From positions 682,001-746,000 of the forward strand of contig JAIXMG010000005.1 in assembly GCA_025201345.1 (NCBI GenBank): a DNA stretch of 64,000 bases, in the 5' to 3' direction. This document shows positions 36,102-46,860 of this stretch, piece by piece (within the stretch, counting starts at the first letter, position 1; each line of letters begins with the position of its first letter). Below the pieces are notes generated by a model. That model was not told the origin of the DNA and made no database searches. It worked only from the letters and a program-made list of their open reading frames with translations. Both the position numbers and the translations under genes were made by a program. This DNA is from Thamnidium elegans. Lineage: Eukaryota; Mucoromycota; Mucoromycetes; Mucorales; Mucoraceae.

Positions 36102-36497
36102 CTAATTATTGTATGATATATATATTTAAAAAAAAAAGAAAACTAAAAGTACATAAAAAATATATATATATATATATATATAAAAGGAGTGGAAAGGGTA
36201 AAGAAGTAAAAAGAAAAAAAAAAGATTGGTTCGAGTAAAAAGGAAAAGAAGGAAAATATAACAGTAAAAAAAAAGAAAAAGAGATTGAACACAGCGGTTA
36301 TGAAAAATAACACAATAACCTTCTTGTAACACAGTACATAAATAAAAAGTGTACAAGGTATAGTTCCATAAACATCCTAAACATAGCTAAAGAACACGTT
36401 TTTTTTTTTTTTTTTTTTTATACATTTATTATTTTTTTCTTTTCGTCTTTTTTTGGGGGGTCTGGATAAGTTTATGGGATCAAAAAAAAAGAAAGAG

Positions 36498-37292
36498 TTA
36501 ATCTCTTTCATCCAATGAACTACGGCTTCTGCTTCTACTTCTAGAATCACGAGAGCGCTTAGATGAAGATTCAGGAACATCATCTTCTTCAATCTTAACA
36601 GGTACATCGATAATCAAGTCCTCATTTTTAACCTTGATATCATCACTACGACGACGTTGAGAAGATCTACCTCTGGAACTAGAGCGGGAGCGAGAACGAG
36701 CAGAACGAGGAGAACGAGAACGAGAACGAGAACGGCTATCGCGACTACGAGAACGACGGCGAGAAGTACGACGAGGAGATCTGCTACGATCACGAGAATG
36801 TCTTCTTCTGCTTCTGCTACGACCCTTTTTTTTTTTAATTATATAATACAATTAGAAAATAATTCAATTATAACAATGAATGTTTAAAATAATACTTACA
36901 GCCTCTTCAAGAGTAACACGACTACCATTTAATTTTTCATTATCAAGGTCCTTTAAAGCATACTTCATATCTTCACGTCTAGCGAATTCTACAACACTGA
37001 AAATAAATATTTAAGTTAAGATAATTTTTTTTTTTTTTTGTATGACAGAAAAATATTGATTTATACCCTTCACCGTCACGATCCTTGAGAATATCAGCAA
37101 AAGTAACGCGTCCAGCCTTACGCATAAAATCTTTGAGATCCTTTATAAGAAAGTAGGAGAAGATTTCAGTTTTCAGGTTATTAAAGAAACATGGGGAATT
37201 AAAAAAAAAATCGCAACACAAATAGAAAATTTGTTCGGAGTCAAGAGACAACCTAAAAGAACCAGTTGCACGAGACCAAACCCGGGGGGAAA

Positions 37293-37330
<38 letters not shown>

Positions 37331-37878
37331 CCAGTGAATAGTAAAAAAAAGAAGAAAAAAAAAAGAAAAAGAAAAGGCGATATGGAGTAATAAGGGAAAA
37401 GGGAAATGCACAGCCTAAGAGCAGCATAGAATAAGAGATGATTGCTTTACCTGCCAAGTAGTCTTTGATGGAATATTTTTAACAATAATACGATTGGTGT
37501 CCTTGCTATTATTTTATTTTTTCGTATTTAGTTTATATTACGCTTTATTTTTATATTTTACTTACTTTTCAGTACGGTCGGGGCGACGACGACTCATAGC
37601 GAGTTCAACAATAAGTCTTTTTATATGTATTGTTTAGTCCCCACGTATAAAAATTTATTTTTCTCTGTCCTTTATGCTAACCTTTGCCCTAAGAACTTAG
37701 TGTCATGAATATCATGAACAGCATCTTCTGCATCGATTTTATTTTCGAATTCAACAAATCCAAATCCAGTCTTTACGGTGACATCAAGAATTCTACCATA
37801 ATTTTTGAAGAGATCCTCTAAATCTCTTTTATTCGCATCGCTAGCAAGACGTCCAATATAAACTCTGTGTCCACCCAT
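36498..37878 (-). CDS. SR-family splicing factor with two RRMs (SRSF4/5/6-like)
   Basis: The first RRM starts at the N-terminus: MGGHRVYIGRLASDANKRDL with RNP1-like TGFGFVEFEN. A hinge and second RRM follow (NRIIVKNIPSKTTWQDLKDF, RKAGRVTFADI). The WQDLKD motif is the hallmark of the pseudo-RRM of SR proteins. The C-terminal RS domain (SRSRSRSPRSARS and similar) contains an acidic insert with a K-x-E sumoylation-like site (VKIEED). The intron before DLKDF (about 37451-37142, near 310 nt) is four to six times longer than the other introns in this window and contains a T/A-run of over 30. It acts in nuclear pre-mRNA splicing. Confidence 0.9.
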
Positions 37879-39277
37879 ATTGTATAAACTTTTTGAGAAG
37901 AAGTATTAAAAAGAAAAAAAAGAAATGAAAAAAAAGTTGGCACAAAAAATATACAAGAAAAAAAAATCTTTAAAAAAGTCACAATACGTAATCTAACTCT
38001 ACAAGTAGTATTCAAGCAAGAAAGGGGGGGGGTTGATTTGTTTACATCTAAAAGACCATGTATAAGTCCTTATTGCTTACTATTAATAGTTTAAATACAC
38101 TCAATTTTGTTTATATAATGCATTGTTTTATCAAGACATCTAAATATTAAAACTTAAACATACGTCGTCATCTTTTTATCTATATCTATTTGTAGTGCAT
38201 ATATACAATTGACTCTTTCAATTAAAACTAAAAGGCACACCAGATATCTATTTTCATCTACAGTGAAACGCTACAGACTTTTCTTTTTTCTTTTTCTTTT
38301 TTTTTGTAGCAAAACTCCTAAACCAACTAGTACTTCACTTACAAATTTCACTGTTTCTCACTGTTCTAGATTTGAGTAAAATAGCTCTTTCTGTCAAAAA
38401 AAAATACATAATAATCTAGCCTTATAATCTATTTATCGCACATCCCTTTCCTTTTACAAAGGTTTATATATTACTTAATTGCACACGCACAAAGAAAAAA
38501 AATGAGCAGAAACAAATCAGTCTTTCTCCTTTCAAGTATAAGCAGTTACAAACGATATCAGTACATACAGATTACATTATCAAATACGTATTATCGCAAG
38601 CATTACATATAGTAACTGTCACGCGTATATCATATCACAGCTTACTTTAGCAAGTATTTAGATAAATGATTTGATTTCGTCCTGTGAACAGGTAGTAACA
38701 CAATCATTTCCTATTTATGTCCCACTGTCAAAAAAAATTCCGTTTTATCGTGAACTCAAACCAGAACAATAAAATAGCATAAAAGGGCAAGACTTGTCTG
38801 CTTTTTAATAGCAAAAAAAAAAAAAAAAAGTACATTTTGTACGCTGTAGTAATTATCGAGGTTTTAAAATCAATAAATGTAATAAATGTAAATGCCAAAT
38901 TCTTATTTAATATGATTGCCAGATGTAACCACGTGGGATTGATTGACAGTCCACATCGCCACCAATAAAGTCTACCCGTAAACCGTGGTGAAGTTACAAC
39001 ATGGTAAAAGCTCATAAGAGATTATGCAAGAGCCCGTTGTACGATTAATGTTTTACTTTTAGTACTATGCAGCATATTAAAATACCAATTGATTAATTTT
39101 TTTAGTTTCACCAGTTTCTTTTAAATATGGATTTCTAACAACTCACAGCTAATATAGACTTATAATACAACTAAAGTGCTTCAAAATACAAGTCAGATAT
39201 TTATTAGTGGTATCTAGTAGTTCCTTCATGTAGACATACCATACCTATACCTTAGTCATCTGTCATATAAAAACTGA
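37879..39277. other. Gene-poor intergenic DNA
   Basis: No coding frame with recognisable content. Many short T/A runs. A minus-strand ORF at 38728-39015 has hydrophobic low-complexity text and no motif. The near end presumably carries the promoter of the SR protein gene. Confidence 0.55.
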
Positions 39278-39547
39278 ACAGTGAATTGCATTTGAAAATA
39301 GAATTTTTGGGAAATAAAAACACCAAAAAACACCAAAAAATTGTGTAACCATCATCACTTTCCCAGCTTAACCATTTGCTTAACCATTTGCTTAACCATT
39401 TGCTTAACCATTTGCTTAACCATTTGCTTAACCATTTGCTTACCCAGCTTACCCAGCTTACCCAGCTTACCCATTTTGCTTACCCATTATTGTTAAAAAA
39501 AAAATATCTATTTCCCAAAAATTCTATTTTCAAACGCAATTCACTGT
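39278..39547. mobile_element. Tc1/mariner-type MITE with 39-bp terminal inverted repeats
   Basis: The left end (39278-39316, beginning ACAGTGAATTGC) and the right end (39509-39547, ending GCAATTCACTGT) are inverted copies over 39 bp with a single mismatch (T/C at the 'GCATTTG/CAAACGC' position). CAGT-starting ends are typical of Tc1/mariner elements. The right end is followed by TA, as for a TA target duplication; the left has AA, perhaps a mutated TA. The 190-bp interior has no ORF and is filled by the tandem repeats described separately. Confidence 0.85.
39365..39472. repeat. Compound minisatellite (6 x 12 bp, then 4 x 9 bp)
   Basis: Six exact copies of the 12-mer GCTTAACCATTT (39365-39436) are followed by four exact copies of the 9-mer GCTTACCCA (39437-39472), with further partial units to about 39487. 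The 9-mer looks like the 12-mer with the ATTT part lost and A changed to C. The array fills the interior of the MITE. Confidence 0.95.
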
Positions 39548-40079
39548 AGGTCTCGCTATTTCTTAAAAGAATGTTTTTCGGCTAAATATAGGTAAAATAA
39601 TTTAAACTCCGCGATCAGCACTTTATTGGTATATTTCAAGAAAAGACAAAAAGATACCTAAGTATCAATGCGATTGCATATTGTTTATTGAAATAGACGC
39701 TTTTTCTTTGTACGAAATTCTTTATTGCATAAAAGTCTAGTAACGCGTTATTTCAAGGGGTTAACAAAAACACTACTTCACCATTTTGGATAATGTTTCA
39801 GCCGTATATTGAATATACCTAAAAAGTGAAACGGCACTAGATTTTAAAAAAGATTTTAATGTACAGTCTGAGCCTATTAAACCCTCCAAATTAACCTTTT
39901 ACGTAAAATGACATTGCCCTAATCAGAAACTTCATTCGTAATATTATTATAAACTGAAGAAGAAGTAATTTCTCAATTCACGTCCAAAGTGTCTACCGTG
40001 AAAGTAGAATTGATACTTAGAGAGGAAGTTTAATTATTTTGGCGTTACGATCTGATAATAGATACCACTTACCCCTATA
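39548..40079. other. Intergenic, no feature seen
   Basis: AT-rich DNA between the MITE and the Bsd2/Ndfip relic, without an open frame of note. Confidence 0.5.
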
Positions 40080-40645
40080 TATATAGAAGCCCATTCGAAC
40101 TAGATATATACCCAAACCAGACCGTAAAACATTCGGTAATATGAAAAACGTTAATGTTTAATAATAAAATAGTTTCTATTGATATATTTACCTTTGATGT
40201 ATGCAGTGTATGTAATAAATAAGTCAACATAAATCCAATAAATTGAAAACTTGCGTACAAAAACAATAAAAAAATAATACGTAAAAGTAGATCTATAATG
40301 ATAATTATTATATACATACTTGATAAATCCCAAAAGAAAGAGAATATATCACCAGCAGGTATAGCTACCTTCTACCAAAATCACATCGCCTATACCAGCG
40401 ATATTAGTAGTTTGCCAGTAAGGCGGTGTGATATAAGCAGCAGCAGCTTCTTCATACGTCTTAAAGAATTGTTATTCTCTCACAATACATATATTTTTAT
40501 AGGCTCCTTTATTTTTATATTTCAAAACACTAACAGTTTCCTCCGATTTATTACTTTCTGTTCCTGGCTTTGCTGACATATTAGCGAATACACCGTCTGT
40601 TGAAATTGGCTTTTTCTCGATTCTATGGAAATCAATATGCTAAAC
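40080..40645 (-). pseudogene. Relic of a Bsd2/Ndfip-family (DUF2370) gene
   Basis: Minus-strand blocks in the right order for this family are visible: STDGVFANMSAKPGTE, then TYEEAAAAYITPPYWQTT (the PY-like motif region), GDVILVEG, and after a frameshift PAGDIFSFFWDLSS, then FQFIGFMLTYLLHTLHTSK. Intact fungal members have DGVFANMSAKP..., PPxYEEAAAD..PPYW.TT, a GLPVG.FFSFFWNL turn and transmembrane helices such as FQFVGFLLTYLLHTTHAAK. Here a +1 shift after VEG, a stop after KYKNKG..., and loss of the rest break the gene. Functional members recruit Rsp5/Nedd4 ubiquitin ligases. Yeast Bsd2 targets NRAMP transporters for degradation, which is notable since an NRAMP gene lies 18 kb away, though no link is implied. 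Confidence 0.65.
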
Positions 40646-42619
40646 CAATAGAATCGGAGTGTTCTCTCCTACAGGATATTTCTCTTTTCCTGATGAGAGG
40701 TCTAGAAGCACACACGCACACTGCTGCCAATCCAGATATCTAGAGAAATTGTTTTTTTTTACCGGTGTCACGTTTTCAAGACGCGTATCTAATTTTAGCG
40801 AGTTACGTTTCCTATGGTATATACATTTCACTGGTATCAATTATTAAAGTCATGTATTAGTTAATAATAACAGAGAAGGAGAGCCCTCATGATATCAAAA
40901 CAGGCCTACGTTCTATGGAGGAAGGATACTATCGCGTTTAGGTTTTTAAGTAGCGCATGGGTGTTTGGGCCCGTTGTGTTGGAGAAGAGGCATGGTAAAC
41001 ATATAAAAAAGCTTTCAGAGAATCTCGATATGTGGTGAATTTACGCAGTCAACTCTCCCCCCACCCCCAAAAAAAAGGTATTTGACTTCATTCTAACTTT
41101 AAGGTGGAATAAGCAAAGTTTTTATTGCATCAAACGTTTATCGAGACCCCCCCCTTTTTTTTATATAAGTGTGACACTATTTTCTGAACAAACTTCTTTT
41201 TAGAATCGAATTAACAAGTGTCAGAGGTTCAAAGGCTTGACAATCAGTTGACTTAACGTGACCTATAATAGGTATAACTATCTTTTATAAAAACAATAAT
41301 GAAGTACATTCGTCTTGATTTTCAAAATAAACGATTAGATAACTAGCTTTTTGTATACTATGTTACTGGCAAAAAATATAAAAAAGGCTATGATGATACT
41401 ACCAGCCCTCGAAAAACAGAAGGAAACACACTTGGAGTCCTGTCGAAGTAGGTAATAGCTAAGAGGCGTCAAGTATACTTAAAGTAAATAAATATAGTAA
41501 AAAAAAATTGCAGAGAACCAAAACCGCTAAGTAATGAAATTAATTATGATATTAGAATTGAAAGCTACAGTGCCATATATGTTTTTTTGTAGACAGTAGC
41601 GTAAACATAATTTTCGAAAGGTTTTGTAAAAAAGTAAACCAGGTATATTAAAGCACTGGAGAACATCAAATATATCGAGAAACAAGTAAGTGCAGAGCTA
41701 TATATTCATGAATATATATATATATATATATAGCTACAGAGTAATACTATCAAAGTACTCTTTACCGCCTAATCTTAAAAATAATAACTATATGCTGTAA
41801 CGTTCTGAAAAGAAATGCAAATATATACACTCTCCTTGGTGGATTTTTCAAGTATACTAGTCACTAGCTATTACCTTAGTAAAGAGTTTCAATAAAGAAA
41901 GCTCAGTAATTAGTGTTATTCAAGGTATCTATCACCAAGACTCTCTTCATAACTTTACAAAAAGAGAGAAATTTGTTTAGCGAAATACAGGAGCGTTTTA
42001 TGCGTTACTAGCACATAGTTTATGGTCTGATTTTTACGATATATTCTTAAATACACATAATAGAGTTTCGATAAAGAGAGTGTAGTCGCCGATATGCCTT
42101 ACAGTATCAATAATCAAGTTACTCGTAGTAGATTTTACAAAAAGAGAGAAATCAGAAAGAAACTCTCGCCTCGTAATTATAAAAGTAACTAAACGACGAA
42201 CGGGCGATTCTTTTGTAAATATATTTCAAAGTGAAATTAATACTGACCATGGTGGCCAGGCCAGTGTTTATGCTGAAGCTATAGCTGATTCTTTTTCTTC
42301 AATTTATCCTGGTAGTAAACATTCTTCTGCTCCTCATTCTGTTTTTTGCTAAAGGTATGGATTGCACTTTTTCTTCCGTCTCTCCCTGGTAATCTTGAAA
42401 CTAGATAAGGCTCGTGCTTTTCTTCTATTTACATTACTCATGTCGATGGAAATATTATGAAAGGACTTCTATTTGGCAGTAATTGTATTCTTGGTTTATA
42501 AAGTAATAATGCTTTTGCACAAAAATATAAAAATAAAAAAGGGCAGTGATCCAAAAGAAGCCATAGAAGTTAATAATGTCTATATATGATTTTATTTTAT
42601 ACAATTATAATGTTTTAAT
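40646..42619. other. Gene-poor region with an imperfect repeat and a possible retroelement trace
   Basis: No intact gene. A stretch at about 42240-42480 on the plus strand reads TDHGGQASVYAEAIADSFSS, then IYPGSKHSSAPHS, before frame breaks. The DSFSSIY part resembles sequence near the start of LINE-type reverse-transcriptase domains, but the match is weak. The 3' end of PWP1 lies just to the right. Confidence 0.3.
41884..42152 (+). repeat. Imperfect direct repeat, two copies about 90 bp each
   Basis: Copy one (about 41884-41971) starts GAGTTTCAATAAAGAAAG and ends TTTACAAAAAGAGAGAAAT. Copy two (about 42063-42152) starts GAGTTTCGATAAAGAGAG and ends TTTTACAAAAAGAGAGAAAT. The middles are diverged but the same length. 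The function is unknown. Confidence 0.6.
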
Positions 42620-44283
42620 TTATTCGCTATCTTCTTCCATGTCATCATCATCATCCTCCTCATCATCATCTTCCTCAGGTTCTTCATGTAATGGTTCATC
42701 ATTTTCCATATCATCATCCTCTTCAGCATCATCAGGAACAGAGACAGGTTTCTTCTCTTCAGCATGAACAACACCGAGAAGAGATTGATGACGGAAAGCT
42801 TGACGTACACCAGCATTAGAAGCCATATCCCAAACATGCATCTTACCGTTAGAACCGGCAATAGCCAATTGGAAAGGAGAATCAGGACAAAATTGGGTAG
42901 AAAAGATTTTACCAAGTTCAAAGTTACGACTTGTGACCATACTAGGCTTGTTATCGTTGGTATTCCAGATCTTGATACTTTTGTCGGTACTACCTGTAGC
43001 AATACAACCAGGCACAAGAGGGTTTACATCGAGAGCACTGACAGCGTCATCATGAGCTTGAAGGGTAAAGAGAGGTTTACCACCCTTACCGTTTTCAGCA
43101 ACACGAACATCATAGTATTGAATGAAACCATTTTCAAGAGCAACATAAAAGTTGGAAGGTTGATGAGGATCCCAACGAATAGATTCAACATCAGAAGGTA
43201 ATTGCCAACGAGTGACTTGTTCAGGAGATCTAGCATCAAGAACACAAACAGATTTATCGTAAGAACCAGAGATAAAGACTGTAGGTTCAGTAGGATGCCA
43301 TGCAACAGATTGTACTTTATCGGTATGGTGATGGTAAGATTGAACACACTTGGAGGTGGTTAAGTCCCACAATTTAACAGTTCCATCAGCAGAAGAAGAT
43401 AATAAAAAGTTTCTGTGGTTCTTGTTCCAAGCTAAATCCATAATGGCATCAACGTGATAGTTGGGATTTACCTTCTTGGATCTCTTCTTGGTCTTATCGG
43501 TATGACCAAGAATGGTTTCAGGGAACATAATATCAACAGTATCAAGATCCCAGATTTCAATATCAGGTTCAAATGTACCAATGGCAGTATAGTTACCAGA
43601 GGTTTCGGCATTTACTTTACCTTCACCTGTATGGAAATCTAACCATTCAAGACAAAGAGGGAAAGAGGGTAACATAATATCATGATGAACATAAATGTTG
43701 TCTTGTGATTCCTCGTATACATAGACTTCTAATTGAGAAATATCATCTTCGGTCTTTGCTGCTAATAACATGTTGTCGGTAGGTAAAATCTCGAGATCTT
43801 TCTTTTCCTCTTCTTCATCAACATTGTTTTTCAAGGTAATATATGGGTCCTCGGCATCATTCTCGTAGTATGCTAAATCTTTAATGTTACTGAAGATACC
43901 AACCTCTAATAATAATAATAACAATTAGGTAAGTTAGATAGTTTGGTTAATTATCTATTTATTCCCCTTACTCTTGTTGGAAGCTTCAACTTCAGCGTCG
44001 TAACTTTCCAAGTTGTATTGGTCCATTTCATCAACTTCCTTATCGCTCTTCTTAGCAGTAGAACTATAATAATAACACAGTTTAAGTATTACACACATTT
44101 ATATATGGGCACTAATACTTACTCGACAGACATAGCTTCAGCAGCCTTCAACTCTTCTTTGGCGTCTTCTAACTGATCAGCAGCTAATTTACTAATTCTA
44201 GCAAATTCTTCGTCATTGAGATCATACTTTTTAGGTTGCTGAGCGGCAGCACCTTTACGAATCCATTGAATAGCCGAGATCAT
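42620..44283 (-). CDS. PWP1: Periodic tryptophan protein 1 (WD40, ribosome biogenesis)
   Basis: Three exons. The N-terminus MISAIQWIRKGAAAQQPKKY and the helix DEEFARISKLAADQLEDAKE are characteristic of Pwp1. Then come an acidic linker, IFSNIKDLAYYENDAEDPYI, and WD40 repeats such as VDAIMDLAWNKNHRNFLLSS with DGTVKLWDL, VQSVAWHPTEPTVFISGSYD and CIATGSTDKSIKIWN. The C-terminus is a long Asp/Glu tail (from VPDDAEEDD to MEEDSE). The length of about 510 residues fits the family. It works in the nucleolus in rRNA processing and large-subunit biogenesis. It is complete, with both termini in the window. Confidence 0.93.
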
Positions 44284-44852
44284 TGTTTGGTTTTTTGTAA
44301 ATAAGTGAATCAAGTAAAGTTTTTTTTTCTCTCTCTTTTTTTTTTAGAAAAAAAAAAAAAAAAAAAAAAAAAAGCAGTATCAATGTGACTTTGAACTTTT
44401 TTGGGGGGAGAGGGAAGATCAAACATTCTCATTGCTGCCCCCTTTTCAGAAGTATATGATATAGCGTACATCAACAAATTGTGTCGCGAAACTATTAAAA
44501 GAAGAGATAACAGAAAAAAAAACAGGGAGTTAATATGTAGTTAATACAATAAAGCAAATAAGAAATAATGTATGAAAAGGTAAAAAAAAAAAAAAAATAC
44601 CCTAAAATGAAGTAGTGTCGACTACTTACAGGTAGCTTTTTTTATTTTATTTTATTTTTTTATTTATTTATTTATTTTTTTCTTCTCCTTTGTAATGAGA
44701 TCAATTAACATCATGTTCTTAATTCCCTTGTTTTTTTTTTCGTATAAAAAATAATTATAAAAAAGAAATAAATAACGTTTAGCTTGTATTTCTTTCTTTC
44801 TTTATTTTTTTATATTTATTTTTATCTTGTTGTACTAAAACAGAAAAAAAGA
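44284..44852. other. Shared upstream region of PWP1 and the WD-like gene
   Basis: The two genes are divergent. The 569 bp between start codons contain an A-run (about 44346-44373), TTTAT-type repeats near 44640-44690 and a pyrimidine-rich stretch close to each ATG. This is a likely bidirectional promoter. Confidence 0.55.
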
Positions 44853-46787
44853 ATGAATCAAGGTTGGAATACGACAACATTAGAGTATGAAACTGAATAC
44901 AACAGCTCTTTCATGCAAGACGATGACGACAATGAATCAGAGTATTCTTTAGATTATGAATTTCCAGGACCTCGTTATCCAAATTATAGAACAACAGTTG
45001 ACGACGACGATATTGCTTCCCAACTCTCGGATGAAGACTTAGAACAAGATGCGCCGAGATTCGACATGTGGGATGATGATCCGTATAATGACTTTACTTG
45101 GGAATCCAATGATATGCAATTAACAAAGTTTATGAAACGAAAGAAGAAAGAATTAAAGGATACTAGTTTTTGGAAAAAAGAAAGAGGATATCCTAAACAG
45201 ATTCAATACTCTTGTTCTTCTACCAATCATGATCAATCAGCCAATGCTATTTGTTTAGTGCAATCAAATTATGGATTATCTGAAGAATTATATGCAGTTT
45301 ATAGAGATCGAATTATTCAATGTGGTAAAGCACCGGTTCAGGTTAATAAGACAATACATGAAAATCAAAGTCAGAAAAGAGATACTACTTGGTTAGAAAC
45401 TGATGGTGAGGAATATATTTGTAATATAAGCAATAAGTTTGCAGATACACGCCAATCTGTTTCATTATCAAAATCATATAAAGCAATTACGATACAACAA
45501 CAACAACAAGAAGAAGGGACTAGATTACAGCCATTTACAAAATATATTAAAAGAAGTGATTATCCAACATTAACGCAAAATTCATATTTATCCTTAGGAT
45601 TTGATCCACAATGTTTAGCGCAAAAGTATGGATATATGGCCATTGGAGGTGTAGAAGGAGAATTTGAATTATACTGTTGCACAGATCCAGCAATGCCAGT
45701 TAAAATATGGGGAACGAAGTTTAAAGGAAAAGATAATGTAATGCTCATGACGAATTCAATTCAATTAGTACGATGGAAGAATAAAATAACACAAGAATAT
45801 CAACATATGTTAATTGGTTGTATGAATGAAGCGGGCCTTTTATTCTATCATTTGCCACCCCACAGAGAATGCAAATTATTTCGAGGACAAAAAAATGTAG
45901 AATCTACTGTAAAATTACATTCTCATTTAAGAAGTTTTAGCGGTGTACCGATTAATGATGCTAAATTAAGTCCGGATGGAACTAAACTCGTTTGTGTGGG
46001 TGATGATAACATTATATTTATTATTCATGTATTTCATTGTGACACAACAGGTGCAATTAATTTTAGTTCTCCCACAGAAATGGTGATACCACCACAAATA
46101 TTTCAACAAAAATCAATGAAATCGACGCCTTATTCGTCTCAATATGTTTGTTGGAGTGCTTCAAGTCGATATTTTGCTCATACATCTGATTCGCACAACC
46201 TAGTTTTAATTTGGAGAACGTGTACTCGAGAAATATTATATACTATTGATGCTGTTGGATATACCTATGCTATTTCATTTCATCCTAAATTAGATAACAT
46301 ACTTGTGTTTACAAATCGGTATGGTTACTTTCATACTGTAGACCTATCAAATATTTTACGCTTTGATCAACAAACAGATTATTCTCGAGGACATCAATGC
46401 TTAGCAACATGTATCCAAGGTCAATACCACGCTGTATTTCATACAAGTCATTTAGAAATAAATCATGAAATCACCATGGTTTCTTTCAGAGGTGAAATCA
46501 ATACAAAACTAAGAATATTAGCGAAAATAAATGGTATCGAGTGGTCGAAGGATGGTAATTACCTATACTTGGCTACAAAGAAGCGAGTATTAGCCTACCA
46601 GTTTAATACGACCCAAGTCATACCTTCCCTTTTAGATATTACTGGTGGTCATGTTAAAAAAATACTGGAACAGTCTTGTTCTAAAAGGAAAAAACCAAAC
46701 AAAGCCTTGTATGATTGGTCAAGAATACCTCATCACATTCAATCCAGGATTTTAGGTGACACACAAGAGCTAGCTTGCCATAGATAA
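44853..46787 (+). CDS. WD40-like beta-propeller protein of uncharacterised fungal family (DUF2415-like)
   Basis: An intronless gene, unusual in this window. I start at ATG 44853 (MNQGWNTTTLEYETEYNSSF) because the 23 codons upstream are hydrophobic low-complexity UTR-like text, giving 644 residues. The N-terminus is strongly acidic (residues 20-75). Propeller-like repeats follow: YGYMAIGGVEGEFELYC, PINDAKLSPDGTKLVCVGDD, QYVCWSASSRYFAHTSDSHN with LVLIWRT, YAISFHPKLDNILVFTNRYG, and NGIEWSKDGNYLYLATKKRV. The last pieces resemble the short DUF2415 domain of fungal WD proteins. Function is unknown; a scaffold role is likely by fold only. Confidence 0.75.
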   Translation: MNQGWNTTTLEYETEYNSSFMQDDDDNESEYSLDYEFPGPRYPNYRTTVDDDDIASQLSDEDLEQDAPRFDMWDDDPYNDFTWESNDMQLTKFMKRKKKELKDTSFWKKERGYPKQIQYSCSSTNHDQSANAICLVQSNYGLSEELYAVYRDRIIQCGKAPVQVNKTIHENQSQKRDTTWLETDGEEYICNISNKFADTRQSVSLSKSYKAITIQQQQQEEGTRLQPFTKYIKRSDYPTLTQNSYLSLGFDPQCLAQKYGYMAIGGVEGEFELYCCTDPAMPVKIWGTKFKGKDNVMLMTNSIQLVRWKNKITQEYQHMLIGCMNEAGLLFYHLPPHRECKLFRGQKNVESTVKLHSHLRSFSGVPINDAKLSPDGTKLVCVGDDNIIFIIHVFHCDTTGAINFSSPTEMVIPPQIFQQKSMKSTPYSSQYVCWSASSRYFAHTSDSHNLVLIWRTCTREILYTIDAVGYTYAISFHPKLDNILVFTNRYGYFHTVDLSNILRFDQQTDYSRGHQCLATCIQGQYHAVFHTSHLEINHEITMVSFRGEINTKLRILAKINGIEWSKDGNYLYLATKKRVLAYQFNTTQVIPSLLDITGGHVKKILEQSCSKRKKPNKALYDWSRIPHHIQSRILGDTQELACHR

Positions 46788-46860
46788 AAAAAATAAATAA
46801 AAAAGGAATTTTTTTTTTTTTCGTTCTACTATACTTTTTTTTTTTTCGCTATTGTTTAAA

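Noticed and set aside
36126..36497. Low-complexity minus-strand ORFs between the mucin and SR genes
   Set aside because: Phe/Tyr/Ile-rich frames from homopolymer and TA repeats, consistent with 5' and 3' flanks rather than a gene.
38260..38375. CAGTGAAACGC near 38264 and TTTCACTGTTTCTCACTG near 38348 as ends of another MITE
   Set aside because: The inverted match is only about 8 bp and there is no clear boundary or target duplication.
42240..42480. LINE reverse-transcriptase fragment
   Set aside because: The match to the start of an RT domain is only a few residues and none of the catalytic motifs is present; kept only as a remark.
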